Assembly: GCA_030606485.1 (NCBI GenBank)
Contig: JAUWGH010000002.1
Coordinates: 260,192-324,191, forward strand
DNA length: 64,000 nucleotides
Direction of reading: 5' to 3'
Source: Promethearchaeota archaeon
GTDB lineage: Archaea; Asgardarchaeota; Lokiarchaeia; Sigyniarchaeales; SOKP01
The notes beneath the pieces are model-generated. The model searched no databases. It was not told the origin of the DNA and saw nothing but the letters and a program-made list of their open reading frames with translations. Every line of letters starts with the position of its first letter. Positions within the stretch are counted from its first letter, which is position 1. The translations under genes were made by a program, and so were the position numbers. Positions 27,429-37,415 of the stretch are shown here, piece by piece.

Positions 27429-27785
27429 ATGAATGAAGATAGTGAATATGTGAAAAAGTTGTATAACTGTCCAGTGTGCAAGGAAACACACACTGTAAAT
27501 CTTCCTAAAAATTTAGCTGATAATCGAACAAAATATCCATTTACTTACGTTTTTCTGCATGGAGAATTAAAGGACTTATTAACTACACTTTATATTGATA
27601 AAAATTTGCAAATCCGTGGAGAACGTGTAATAAAATTGATGGATGATAATATATTTTCTAAAGATCAAGTTTTAAAGATTACACAACAATTAATGAATGA
27701 GATTGTTAATTTACAAAATGAAAATACTCACCTTCGATATGAACTAGATAAATTGAAGAAAAGTAAAATCACTGAAATTCATTAA
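27429..27785 (+). CDS. Small protein with N-terminal Cys pair and C-terminal coiled coil
   Basis: 118 residues. YNCPVCKETHTV at the start gives one CxxC and a nearby His, perhaps half of a zinc site. Residues ~88-112 (NEIVNLQNENTHLRYELDKLKK) form a leucine-zipper-like coiled coil suited to dimerisation. I do not recognise a named family. The last 28 codons and the 190 bp after the stop are copied at 29075-29349, so this family has been duplicated or the gene served as an integration target. Confidence 0.65.
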   Translation: MNEDSEYVKKLYNCPVCKETHTVNLPKNLADNRTKYPFTYVFLHGELKDLLTTLYIDKNLQIRGERVIKLMDDNIFSKDQVLKITQQLMNEIVNLQNENTHLRYELDKLKKSKITEIH

Positions 27786-27976
27786 ACTAAGAATAATGTA
27801 GATATCAATCTTTTTTTTAAAAGAGAATTACTTATTAAGCTTCTTAATTTAAGTAACATTAAAAGATCTTTAAGAAAATACAAGTTTTTAGAGTCTAATT
27901 TAATAGAATTTTGCAAAGAGATAATTTAATAAAGTTATCTTTATATTATTCTTAAGAAATTTAAAGTTCTAAAAAA
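27702..27976 (+). repeat. 275-bp direct repeat, left copy
   Basis: Starts inside the 3' end of the coiled-coil gene (IVNLQNEN...) and continues about 190 bp past its stop. It matches 29075-29349 with about 17 substitutions and no indel (about 94% by hand count; offset 1373 bp). Confidence 0.9.
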
Positions 27977-28000
27977 TAATTGTTTTCTCGAATGATACTT

Positions 28001-28050
28001 AATATTATTTAATCTTATTGAATCTTATTGAATATTATTTAATATTATTT
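28001..28050 (+). repeat. Five tandem 10-bp repeats (iteron-like)
   Basis: Five consecutive decamers of the form AATMTTATTK, in perfect 10-bp register, lie ~300 bp upstream of the RHH gene. Period equals about one helical turn, so bound proteins would line up on one face. They could be iterons or a partition/operator site, but simple AT-rich repetition cannot be excluded. Confidence 0.5.
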
Positions 28051-28350
28051 AATATTGAACAAATATGGAGAGATTTATTTATCAATTCTTCTCTTGCATA
28101 AAATCTAACTAGACTTCGTGGATTGAACTCTCCTATTTTTGATCAATACATTTTTGTCATTAACTACATAATTTTGTAGGTATCATCATCAAGCTGGATT
28201 GGGTTGTTAATCTTTGCTGAAATATGTAAATATTCAAATATATATTTCAATATTAATCCCATGATAAGTAACTTTAATAACAAACACATCCTATATTTAT
28301 TTAATGAATAAAATACATTATAATGATTTTAAAAAAGGAAGTGAATAAAA

Positions 28351-28515
28351 ATATCAGAAAAAAAAGAAGAGAAAGAAGAAATAAAACACATTTTAGTTAC
28401 TAATTCAATTCGAAGAAAACTGAAAGTTAAAGTTGCTCAGAAAGACAAATCAATAGTTCAAATAGTAGAAGAATTAATTTATAGGGATAAGAATAAAAAT
28501 GCCCAAGAAGAATAA
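28351..28515 (+). CDS. RHH-type DNA-binding protein, possible ATA start
   Basis: A 54-residue frame, (M)SEKKEEKEEIKHILVT followed by NSIRRKLKVKVAQKD and a second helix VQIVEELIYRDK. The strand-helix-helix layout fits CopG/Arc-type repressors. No ATG, GTG or TTG exists in frame after the upstream stop; an ATA at 28351 follows GGAAGTG at a good distance and may serve as start. Otherwise the gene is inactivated. It overlaps the next gene (ATG 28499). Confidence 0.5.
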   Translation: MSEKKEEKEEIKHILVTNSIRRKLKVKVAQKDKSIVQIVEELIYRDKNKNAQEE

Positions 28516-28657
28516 AGAAGGGATAATTAAAAGTCTATTGGAATTAGGAGAAATCAAAATCCAAGAAGTATGGGGAATATATGAAGAAATTGAGAGAATA
28601 AAGAATAATAAAAAAATTGAAAAAACTGCATACAAGTTGCATACAGGAGAATATTAA
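28499..28657 (+). CDS. 52-residue charged helical protein
   Basis: Reads MPKKNKEGIIKSLLELGE and continues as one long charged helix rich in Glu, Lys and Ile. It overlaps the RHH-type gene by 17 bases and its TAATG stop-start overlaps the following gene, so translation is probably coupled. No known family; too short for function calls. The coupling to its neighbours is the main support. Confidence 0.5.
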   Translation: MPKKNKEGIIKSLLELGEIKIQEVWGIYEEIERIKNNKKIEKTAYKLHTGEY

Positions 28658-28932
28658 TGAAAATTTCAGGCACATATAAATTTCAGGTTAGCTTGAAAGA
28701 GAAGGAGGATTGTGATTTATGTGAATTAGTTATGAATCACATAGAAGAATGTATGGAAAAAGATTCTCGGAAACGCCAAGGAAATAACATTTTTGTTAGA
28801 AGAAGCGGTAAAATAACAAATAGAGATATTCTTATTTGTTTAATGAACTATTATAAAAGATATGAAATGAAGAAGAAATCAGAATATTCTGATGATGTTA
28901 AGAGAATTGCTGAAAAAATGAATAATCCATAA
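28657..28932 (+). CDS. 91-residue unknown protein of the small inserted unit
   Basis: Soluble and basic, with CDLCEL near residue 18 and a helical C-terminal half. Its ATG overlaps the preceding stop (TAATG). I do not recognise a family; its setting between RHH-type gene and repeats suggests a small plasmid- or virus-derived gene. Confidence 0.55.
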   Translation: MKISGTYKFQVSLKEKEDCDLCELVMNHIEECMEKDSRKRQGNNIFVRRSGKITNRDILICLMNYYKRYEMKKKSEYSDDVKRIAEKMNNP

Positions 28933-29074
28933 AGAGTAAAAAAGAATATCTTATATCGAGTTGTCTTAACTTTTATGTTTCGTAAAAGTTTAATTTTATC
29001 ACTTTCATACTAATTGTATCCTAACTGCTTTCTAATTGCATCCTCAAAGGATACATCTTGTATAGATATATATA

Positions 29075-29349
29075 ATTGTTAATTTACAAAATGAAAATAA
29101 TCACCTTCGAAATGAGCTAGATAAATTAAAGAAAAGAACAATCACTGAACTTCATTAAACAAAGAATAATGTAAATATCAATCTTTATTTGAAAAGAGAA
29201 TTACTTATTAAGCTTCTTAATTTAATTAATATTAAACGATCTTTAAGAAAATACAAGTTTCTAAAGTCTAATTTAATAGAATTTTACAAAGAGATAATTT
29301 AATAAAGTTATCTTTATATTATTCTTAAGAAATTTAAAGTTCTAAAAAA
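29075..29349 (+). repeat. 275-bp direct repeat, right copy with gene remnant
   Basis: The first ~82 bp still read IVNLQNENNHLRNELDKLKK then RTITELH and stop, the C-terminus of a second coiled-coil protein lacking its N-terminal part. Substitutions relative to the left copy largely keep the heptad pattern, so the copy came from a related functional gene rather than from fresh duplication. Confidence 0.85.
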
Positions 29350-29421
29350 ATAGAATTCTTAAAGTTCTAAAAAATAGAAACATAATATATTTTATGCATA
29401 TCTTAAAAAATTTTGATTAAA

Positions 29422-30450
29422 ATGACTAAAAAAGGAATTGATAAGGAAAGAAAAAATAGAGAAGAGAGTTCGGAAGAGAAAATACTGACAGAGGAATATG
29501 TGGATAAATTTAAAATAATAGCAGAAAATATTCATAAAACATATCTTCTTGGTACTACAGCGGTTGCAGCCTTGAGAGGTGTAGATCTTAATGTCAAAGA
29601 TCAAGATTTTGTAATCATTATGGGTCCAAGTGGAAGCGGAAAAACAACGTTATTAAATCTTATAGGGGGATTAGATACTCCAACACGGGGGAAGATCTTT
29701 TTAGAAGGCCAGAATATAAGTATGCTTTCTGATAATCAGTTAGCTGATATTAGAAGAGATAAGATTGGTTATGTGTTTCAATTTTATAATTTGTTACCCC
29801 AAATGACAGCTTTAGAAAATATTATGGTCCCGCTTCATTTTGCAGGTAAATTTAGCCGTAGGGGTAAGCAAAAGAGAGCTATGGATTTACTTGAAATGGT
29901 TGACCTTGATGAACGAGCACATCATACACCTTCAGAGTTATCTGGTGGAGAACAGCAGCGGGTTGCAATAGCACGGGCATTCGCAAATGATCCAGCAATA
30001 TGTGTCCTAGATGAACCTACGGGTGATTTGGATAGTAAGACGGGTCAGATGGTAATGAATTTATTACGAGATTTAAATAAGAGGGGTGCAACATTTGTTG
30101 CAGTAACACATGATGCGAAAGTAGCAGAATTTGGAACAACAACACTTCATATGCTTGATGGCAAGATTGTAGAAGAAAGAATTGCGGATGGGCTCAAAGA
30201 AACAAGAATGATGAAAAAGATACGACAAACTGAAGCAGAAGCAAATAAATCTAAGTGTGAGTCTCATATATTTAAATATCTTTTTAAAAATCAAGGGCAA
30301 ACCGAGTATACTATTTCCATAATAAAGCAATCAATTCCGAAACCAATTCTTGATAATATTCCTTTGCATTTTAATGATATTCTCCAAGGAATGATAGATG
30401 ATGGAAAATTGCCCGGAAAGGTTCAAGGTCAAATGCTTATATTTGGATGA
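29422..30450 (+). CDS. LolD/MacB-type ABC ATPase of the surface-protease cluster
   Basis: About 342 residues from ATG 29422 (a TTG at 29413 is also possible). The ATPase core has Walker [11 protein letters not shown] (residues ~68-77), Q-loop [10 protein letters not shown], signature LSGGEQQR, Walker [13 protein letters not shown] and switch His in VTHDAK. This wording is that of LolD, MacB, FtsE and YbbA, the ATPases of mechanotransmitting (type VII) ABC systems. A ~90-residue C-terminal extension (from ~255) is unusual for the group. It precedes the first FtsX-like permease by 85 bp. Confidence 0.9.
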   Translation: MTKKGIDKERKNREESSEEKILTEEYVDKFKIIAENIHKTYLLGTTAVAALRGVDLNVKDQDFVIIMGPSGSGKTTLLNLIGGLDTPTRGKIFLEGQNISMLSDNQLADIRRDKIGYVFQFYNLLPQMTALENIMVPLHFAGKFSRRGKQKRAMDLLEMVDLDERAHHTPSELSGGEQQRVAIARAFANDPAICVLDEPTGDLDSKTGQMVMNLLRDLNKRGATFVAVTHDAKVAEFGTTTLHMLDGKIVEERIADGLKETRMMKKIRQTEAEANKSKCESHIFKYLFKNQGQTEYTISIIKQSIPKPILDNIPLHFNDILQGMIDDGKLPGKVQGQMLIFG

Positions 30451-30535
30451 TTTATATTTTTCATTAAAACTAACTAAATGTTATATTTAATTCTTAAACT
30501 AAAAAATCGAATGATGAATAAAGAATAGGAACATA

Positions 30536-33523
30536 ATGACAAATATTAAGACAATTTTATCTTATAGCTTTAGAGACCTTCGCCGTCAGAAAGTTCGGGC
30601 TTTTTTAGGTATTTTCGGTGTTATGATTTCTGTAGCTTTACTTACTATAGTTTTATTTTTATCTGATAGTATCTCAACATCTTTTATTGATTATCTTACT
30701 ACAGATGCAGGGAATCAAGATATTAATATTTCAGTGCGTCACTATGACACCGAACCAGAAAATAGATCTAGCTATTTCAAGTATGCTGAAATGAGCGAAA
30801 ACATCTTGAAAAATGTTTCAAAAATTAAGAACTGTATTCCAAGATTTGAATTATATTCAGAAGTTAATGAAACGGCAAATTTCTCTACAATGGAAACAAT
30901 CAATGTCAGACGTGGAGCAAGGATTATTGGAATTAATTTCACACTTGAAAATGAGATAAAATTTGGTTCTTTTGAAAAAGATGAAGAACCAATGATAATT
31001 GAAGGATTAGAGCTTTATCATTTCATGGTTTATGAGACATTTAATGAAAATTTAAGATTAATAGGAGGGGACACAGTTAATTTCACGATATTTTATGATA
31101 ATGGATCAGATTGGATAGAAAAAAATATCACTTTAATTTTTGACGGTATTTTTAATTTTGAAATAAAATTTCCATCAAATTATCGGGGGCATACTATAAT
31201 TTTAAGCCTTGAAACAGTTTATGCAATGCTAGGTGAAGAAGATTATGAGGGACAATGTTCCCAATTAATTTGTACTTTTGAAGAGGGAGAAATTATATAT
31301 GATATTAGGGATGTAGAGACTTCATATTATAATGTAAAAACAATAGCTGAAGATATCCAATATCTTGTCGGTTTTGATTATTATATAGATTTACCGAAAC
31401 TTGAATATCTAGGATTTAGTGAATTTCTTTCAGTTGCTCTTTCTATAATTTTCGTTTTTATCTCCATTATATCTATGCTTATAGCTGGCATATTAATAAA
31501 TGGAATTTTATCAACTTCTGTGGAAGAAAGAATAAGGGAATTTGGCGTTTTCCGAACTTTAGGCGCACATAAAGTATTTAATCTATTTATTGTTTTAGGA
31601 CAAGGACTTATATTATGCCTTATTGGAACAACTTTAGGTATTATATTAGCGATTTTTGGAACTCAATTAATGTTAATTATAGTCAACATAATTTTTTCTG
31701 ACTTAGTTGGGTCATTTTTAGCTGGTGGATTGGTTTTTTCATATTCTATTAATTCCATTTTAATATCGTATATAATGGGGATAATTGTTAGCTTAATGGT
31801 TAGTATAACTCCTGCAATTAAAGTTATGAAATTACAAATAGTTGAGGCAATAAATCCTTACCGGAGAGAGGATGTTTTATATCATTTAAGAAAAAAATCC
31901 TCAGTTAATTATAAATTAATATTAGTAGGCATTATATTAGCATCAAATGGTGGATTTATATATTTAGTCATACCTCAATTACTTCTTACTATGGATTTTG
32001 CTCTTATAGCAGGAGTTCTAATCGCAATTTTATTACTCTTTTTAATAGGGTTAACATTAGCCGGTTTGGGGTTAATGCCAGTAATATTAAATATTGTAAT
32101 CAATCTTTTTAGACCTCTTTCAAGAAAACTCCATTATATTATTAAGATATTTGTTAATAGATTTCAAAGGAGAAACAGTAACACTGTTGTAATGTTCGCC
32201 TTTTCATTTTCTTTTGTCATATTTACATCTACCTTATTAGGATCTTTACAGGGTCAAATTGCAGATATGCAAAAGATCAATACCGGAGCAAGTTTAGTTG
32301 TGAGAACAACTACTTTTAGTAGCGAAGGTGGAGGTGGAGGTATGTTTGGAGGCGGGGGTATGTTTGGAGGCGGAGGTTTTGGCTTATTTACTGAAACAAA
32401 TAATGTTCATGGAATTCATATTTCTAACGAGATTGATCCAATAAGCACACTTACAACGGAATTTCAACAAGAACTTATGACAATAGAAGGAATTGAACGA
32501 ACATCTTCAGTAATCGTAAGTCCAAATCAATTATCGCAAGTTTATGTGGAAATTGGTAAGGAATTTGATGCAGATATTGCTGATTATGTTGGTTTTCAAT
32601 CACATACGATAAGTTTATATGGAATTGATGAACATTACAAATCTACTATCTTTATAGAGGAAGTAAAATTTTCACAAGGGGATATTTCTAGTTTTGATAA
32701 ATTGTTTGAAACAGATAAAAACTATTGCATAATATCTGAAGCCATAGTACAATCCTTAGATTTTAGATTAGGAGAAGAAATTAGAATCACTTTTACAAGA
32801 GGAGATGAGATTGAATATGTTCCTTTTTTCATTGCAGGAATCGCCAATACTATGCCAGGTTTTTCAAGATTTAAATCTTCAGTGTCAGCAGCAAACCGTG
32901 GAGGTGTTTTGATAGCTCAAGAAAATTTTATTGAATATATGGATATTCCTGAGCCTGCATTTATTGATAAAATATTTATTAAACTTACTGATAAAAAATT
33001 ACCCCAAATAGATCAAATTGAAGTAGAAATCGAAAACAAATTTGAATCAAATTATGATTTCTATATTACAAATGTAGAACGATCTATAAGAAATCAAGAA
33101 CAGACCTTTAGGTACCTTAACATGCTTTTCCAATTAATAACAATGGCGACGGTTGTAATCTGTTTATTTGGATTGCTTTCTGCATCATATTCTACAATCT
33201 TAGAAAGAAAGAAAGAGATTGCAATAGTAAGAACCTTAGGATTAAAAGGTAATAGTGTTAATCGAATGTTCATAATTGAGGCATTTATTATAATGATTTC
33301 TTCTGGAGCTATTGGAGTTTTAGTGGGTTGGCTTACAGCATGGTTATTGACATCAAATATGACAACATTTACTGATATGCCATTTCATGGTTCTTTCCCA
33401 TGGGATTCATTATTTTTAGTTTATGGATTGTGCTCAATTGTTACTTTTATTGGAATGCATATTTTATTAAAAAAGGTCCGAACGGGAAATATTATCGAAA
33501 TTTATAGAGAGTCAGGGGTATGA
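30536..33523 (+). CDS. Ten-TM permease with two FtsX domains, first copy
   Basis: 995 residues. TM1 (~20-45) is followed by a ~250-residue outer domain, then a three-TM FtsX module (~298-435) with the conserved EERIREFGVFRTLGA cytosolic turn. After two or more central TM segments (~460-530) and a further TM (~548-570) comes a second outer domain and another FtsX module (~865-985, RKKEIAIVRTLGLKGNSV). This duplicated plan is that of YbbP-like permeases. The second outer domain begins with a Gly-rich stretch of three GGGGMFG-type repeats (~597-617). It works with the upstream ATPase; the substrate is unknown. Confidence 0.88.
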   Translation: MTNIKTILSYSFRDLRRQKVRAFLGIFGVMISVALLTIVLFLSDSISTSFIDYLTTDAGNQDINISVRHYDTEPENRSSYFKYAEMSENILKNVSKIKNCIPRFELYSEVNETANFSTMETINVRRGARIIGINFTLENEIKFGSFEKDEEPMIIEGLELYHFMVYETFNENLRLIGGDTVNFTIFYDNGSDWIEKNITLIFDGIFNFEIKFPSNYRGHTIILSLETVYAMLGEEDYEGQCSQLICTFEEGEIIYDIRDVETSYYNVKTIAEDIQYLVGFDYYIDLPKLEYLGFSEFLSVALSIIFVFISIISMLIAGILINGILSTSVEERIREFGVFRTLGAHKVFNLFIVLGQGLILCLIGTTLGIILAIFGTQLMLIIVNIIFSDLVGSFLAGGLVFSYSINSILISYIMGIIVSLMVSITPAIKVMKLQIVEAINPYRREDVLYHLRKKSSVNYKLILVGIILASNGGFIYLVIPQLLLTMDFALIAGVLIAILLLFLIGLTLAGLGLMPVILNIVINLFRPLSRKLHYIIKIFVNRFQRRNSNTVVMFAFSFSFVIFTSTLLGSLQGQIADMQKINTGASLVVRTTTFSSEGGGGGMFGGGGMFGGGGFGLFTETNNVHGIHISNEIDPISTLTTEFQQELMTIEGIERTSSVIVSPNQLSQVYVEIGKEFDADIADYVGFQSHTISLYGIDEHYKSTIFIEEVKFSQGDISSFDKLFETDKNYCIISEAIVQSLDFRLGEEIRITFTRGDEIEYVPFFIAGIANTMPGFSRFKSSVSAANRGGVLIAQENFIEYMDIPEPAFIDKIFIKLTDKKLPQIDQIEVEIENKFESNYDFYITNVERSIRNQEQTFRYLNMLFQLITMATVVICLFGLLSASYSTILERKKEIAIVRTLGLKGNSVNRMFIIEAFIIMISSGAIGVLVGWLTAWLLTSNMTTFTDMPFHGSFPWDSLFLVYGLCSIVTFIGMHILLKKVRTGNIIEIYRESGV

Positions 33524-33572
33524 AATTCTAAAATTAATATAAACAAAATGAGAGGAAGGTAATAGGAATAAA

Positions 33573-36500
33573 GTGATGTTTAAAAACAAAAAGAATCGAA
33601 TATTAGGGTTTGCATTGGTTATTTTAATGTTAAATATACCTAATTTTATTCTTTTTGGAACAGTTGATAGTTATTATAATAATGAAAATATTGCAGATAA
33701 GCATTTCAACGATGATAATATTCAAGATTTAAAAAAATCAGATGTTGCTGGTTCCGAATTATATTCCGAACAGATAAATGCATATGTGGCAGGGGCTAAA
33801 AGTATAATCCAACAATCTCTCTTTACTAATGATAGTAATATTTTTCCAAACATGGATTTTAATGATCCAGCTTTTTATCTCTGCACCATGATGTTAACTG
33901 CTTCAAATGGAAAAGTATCCGAAATATTTCCTTCTATTTTAGGTGAAAATGTTTTCAGTTCTCAACTTTCACTATCCCATAATTCATTTTTTGGTTTTTT
34001 ATTTTATGAGGAAGAAATTGAACATGAAGATGCACAGAAAAGAGCAGAGAGGGCATTCAAAATTATTAAAAATTTATTTGAAATAGATTTATTTAGAATT
34101 GATACCTCTGAAAAAAACTTTTTCCCCTTTATCGGGTATTATCCCAATTGGGAAATTGTATTAAATAGACTTTATGCGAATCTTCCGAAGGACGGTTACT
34201 GGAAAGCGCTTGATTTAGATCGCTTATTGAGTAATGAATATTTAGAAAAACAACACTTAAGTTTCTCAATTCTTTTATTAAATTCGTTGGAAATCTATAA
34301 TGAAGGTATTAATATCACATCATCTCAATTTAATTACGATATTTCTGATTATGCTTTACCGTTCTTAGAAACATTTAATATGGGTGAATCTAATGAAACT
34401 ACAGAAGGATTAGAAGGTCTGTTCGGTGGATTTGGAGAATTCTTAGGTATTGAAGATCTTAATCAGACTTTTTTGGAGGGTTTTGATGCAATTTTAGGAT
34501 CAGGTGGAGGAATGTTGGATGAAAACAATCGATATATAACGATGAAAATCCAATATGAAGGAAACCCTGAAGGAATTGAAAAAATTACTGGTTCTAACAA
34601 TTATACTTTTGATTTATTTAAAGCAATGGGATATAATGAAACCACTTTATATCCTAGTGAGAAAATGTTTATCGCCATTATTGGAACTTTCATGAGTGAA
34701 ATTGAGGTTAATATTCTTTCCACAGACATAATAGATGTATCTCCTAAAAATTTTCAATTTTCGGATGATCTGATTGAAGACCTCGAAGAAATAATTTGGT
34801 TAACAGATGTAGATTTTGATATAAATTCATTAAAAAATTATGAATTTATTCCAAACTGGGTAAATATTTTAGGAGTTAATAAACTATACACGCTTCCGAT
34901 TAACCCAGTAAATGAATCAGATATTATTAATTTCTTAGATATAATTGGATTTGATGGATTACCTTATATCTTGACAGGTTTGTTAAATCCAATTGAATCT
35001 ATAATTGTTAGTTATTCTGTTGCAAATTCAGAACCGAATTTAAGAATTACAAAAATTGTTGAAAATGCTTCCTATGGGATTGATCGTACATTTCAAATAA
35101 ATATTACTGCAGAAAATGTCGGAAACACTACTGCATGGGGTGTACCAACTAAATTACCTGTAGATTACGAAGAATTACTCAATGCAGTTTTTTTTTTACC
35201 AGGTAGTAGGGAGGATATAGAAGATTATTTTGAAGAAAGTTTGATAACACTTCTAAATTTAGATGAAGATCCAAGACTGTTTCACTTTGATTCTTCTAGT
35301 ATTGGAACAACAGATACTTTTTATCCTAATATAACCAATCTTTTACCATATAATGAAGAATTCGTTGAATATTTAGTAGATCATCCACCCTATAACATTT
35401 ATGCTCCTTTTTTTAATAATTCTGATAGTATTTTCAATGAAGAAAATTGGAAACTGGAACCAGGAGAATCAATTTCTTACACACTTACTAACATATCAAT
35501 TGAAAATTTAGATACATATACACCATTTGCAACTAATAATTTTATTGAAAACGAGGAAATTCCACTTCCTGCAATAAATTATGGATCAACTCATATAGGC
35601 ACTAAACCAAATAATGCTCATACTCAAGATGGAATTGATTGGATCATAGATTCGGAGGAAAAAATTGTAGATTATCATATTATTGATATTGATTTTGTAT
35701 TTGAAAACAAGTCTTTTATTGATCTAACAAATAATATATTAAATAGTGTTAGAATTTATATGAATGCTACTTCTGATGGTTTTTCCGAAGATGTTTCTTT
35801 TAATTTTTATAATTTTACATCAGAACGACTGGAAAATATTACAGAGATTTCAAGTGACAATAACACATATATTTTCGGATTTATCGATGATGAAATTAAT
35901 GGATTATTTGATCCCGCATCAAATAATCACACCCTATTTTTTAATTTAAAAATTATATCCAATGATACTTTTAATTTATCAATTGATAGTATTTACGTTA
36001 ATTTTTCATTTAGAGAAATTGTTCCTTACCTCGTACAATCTGCAAAAGTATCTTATAGTAGTGAATTGGGACTAGTTACTTATTCTGCTACTTCAAATAA
36101 TTTATATCTTAGCACATATAATATGTCTTCAATTTTAGCAATTGCATCCTTGGAAAATTATGCATCATATCCTGGTCAAGAAAATACATATTTTGTGGAG
36201 CTCACAAATATTGGAAGTATGAATGCTGAGAATGTTTATTTTTCTATGCCTATACCAGGGATAATTAAAAATAAAAATTCTTTTCAAGTAAAGAATGGCA
36301 CAATAACTCAAAAAATGACAGAAATTAATCCAGGTCAAACAATTAAATTAAGTTTTACATTTTATTCTCCAAATTCAATAAATATTTTGAACAGTACTGT
36401 TGTTTTTAAAAATCAAAAAATTATGAATGAAAGCCAATCTTCATTGACTATCCATTCCAACGATGTTTATATTTCAGCTCCTATTGATTATGAGAATCGT

Positions 36501-37415
36501 TATCCTTTTTTGCACATAATTAAAATCAATTATTCAACAAATAATACTCACCCTAAATTAAACGATTTTATTAATTTATCTATACAAATTGAGAATCAAG
36601 GACCCGCAAATTTTGATATTCCTGATATCTTAATTGAAATATCTGACAATATCGAAGGATTAAAACGTTTAGATAATGATACTTTAGATATTACTGACTT
36701 ATCTTGGAAAGAAACTAAAGTAATGTCGATGATCTTCCAAAAGACATCTTATAGAGGATATTATTACCCACCGATAAATGTTATTTTAGGCTCCGAATGC
36801 TCCACTTTACGAATTATTACATCTATACCAATTATATTAGGCTATTTTGATTTTGAGATTAATAAGAATGTTTCTGAAGAACAAGTGATTATTGGTAAGG
36901 AAATATATGTAACGGTTGAAATTATTAATATGGGGAATATTGCAGCACAAAATGTTTCATTAGATGATATGAATAGTTTTTTTCAACAGCAATTTTATTT
37001 GATTGAGGGCACCTTGGTTCATTTCATTCAAGTTCTTGAGCCAGGAGAAACATTCACATTTTCTTACACAATAATAGGAAAAGAACAAGGAGAACATAAT
37101 CTATCCGCTGCTTGCATTGATTATTATTATTTAATTAAGAGACCCGTTGAATCTAATTCTATTCAAATGAAAATTATTTTAGATCCAAATATGCAGAGAC
37201 TATCTATAATCATTCCATGTGTAATTGTTCTATTTTTTATCGGATCTTACGGATTTCTGAAAAAACGGTATAGATCAAATATGCTTGAGAAAAAAAGAAA
37301 TGAAGATGAGATTTTAAATGCAACTAAATTTACGACTATTTTAAGGCATAAAGAGACTTTAAATGATTCATTAGAAAGAGTGAATACACTCTACGGAGGT
37401 AAATCAAGAAAATGA
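33573..37415 (+). CDS. 1280-residue membrane-anchored surface protein
   Basis: GTG 33573 or ATG 33576 is the start. A signal or anchor helix (~10-28) precedes a ~1180-residue outer region with many N-x-S/T sequons. Four stretches look like Ig-like/DUF11-type repeats, each with phrases such as VENVGNTTAWGV, LTNIGSMNAENVYFSM, IENQGPANF and IINMGNIAAQNVSL and a following LEPGET/INPGQT-type turn. A TM helix (~1206-1226) and a basic cytosolic tail of about 55 residues close the protein. It overlaps the subtilase gene by four bases. It may be a scaffold or receptor for the protease/ABC assembly; no enzyme motif is seen. Confidence 0.78.
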   Translation: MMFKNKKNRILGFALVILMLNIPNFILFGTVDSYYNNENIADKHFNDDNIQDLKKSDVAGSELYSEQINAYVAGAKSIIQQSLFTNDSNIFPNMDFNDPAFYLCTMMLTASNGKVSEIFPSILGENVFSSQLSLSHNSFFGFLFYEEEIEHEDAQKRAERAFKIIKNLFEIDLFRIDTSEKNFFPFIGYYPNWEIVLNRLYANLPKDGYWKALDLDRLLSNEYLEKQHLSFSILLLNSLEIYNEGINITSSQFNYDISDYALPFLETFNMGESNETTEGLEGLFGGFGEFLGIEDLNQTFLEGFDAILGSGGGMLDENNRYITMKIQYEGNPEGIEKITGSNNYTFDLFKAMGYNETTLYPSEKMFIAIIGTFMSEIEVNILSTDIIDVSPKNFQFSDDLIEDLEEIIWLTDVDFDINSLKNYEFIPNWVNILGVNKLYTLPINPVNESDIINFLDIIGFDGLPYILTGLLNPIESIIVSYSVANSEPNLRITKIVENASYGIDRTFQINITAENVGNTTAWGVPTKLPVDYEELLNAVFFLPGSREDIEDYFEESLITLLNLDEDPRLFHFDSSSIGTTDTFYPNITNLLPYNEEFVEYLVDHPPYNIYAPFFNNSDSIFNEENWKLEPGESISYTLTNISIENLDTYTPFATNNFIENEEIPLPAINYGSTHIGTKPNNAHTQDGIDWIIDSEEKIVDYHIIDIDFVFENKSFIDLTNNILNSVRIYMNATSDGFSEDVSFNFYNFTSERLENITEISSDNNTYIFGFIDDEINGLFDPASNNHTLFFNLKIISNDTFNLSIDSIYVNFSFREIVPYLVQSAKVSYSSELGLVTYSATSNNLYLSTYNMSSILAIASLENYASYPGQENTYFVELTNIGSMNAENVYFSMPIPGIIKNKNSFQVKNGTITQKMTEINPGQTIKLSFTFYSPNSINILNSTVVFKNQKIMNESQSSLTIHSNDVYISAPIDYENRYPFLHIIKINYSTNNTHPKLNDFINLSIQIENQGPANFDIPDILIEISDNIEGLKRLDNDTLDITDLSWKETKVMSMIFQKTSYRGYYYPPINVILGSECSTLRIITSIPIILGYFDFEINKNVSEEQVIIGKEIYVTVEIINMGNIAAQNVSLDDMNSFFQQQFYLIEGTLVHFIQVLEPGETFTFSYTIIGKEQGEHNLSAACIDYYYLIKRPVESNSIQMKIILDPNMQRLSIIIPCVIVLFFIGSYGFLKKRYRSNMLEKKRNEDEILNATKFTTILRHKETLNDSLERVNTLYGGKSRK

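Larger units (their letters stand above)
27977..29074 (+). mobile_element. Putative 1.37-kb insertion unit between 275-bp repeats
   Basis: The unit defined by the repeat pair carries three small overlapping or adjacent genes (RHH-type protein, 52-residue and 91-residue proteins), a block of five 10-bp repeats, and an inverted repeat TGTATCC/GGATACA near 29017-29058. No integrase or transposase is present, so any movement would depend on enzymes encoded elsewhere. A simple tandem duplication followed by gene replacement is an alternative. Confidence 0.45.

Noticed and set aside
28001-28050. CRISPR array
   Set aside because: Units are 10 bp without spacers; no cas genes nearby.
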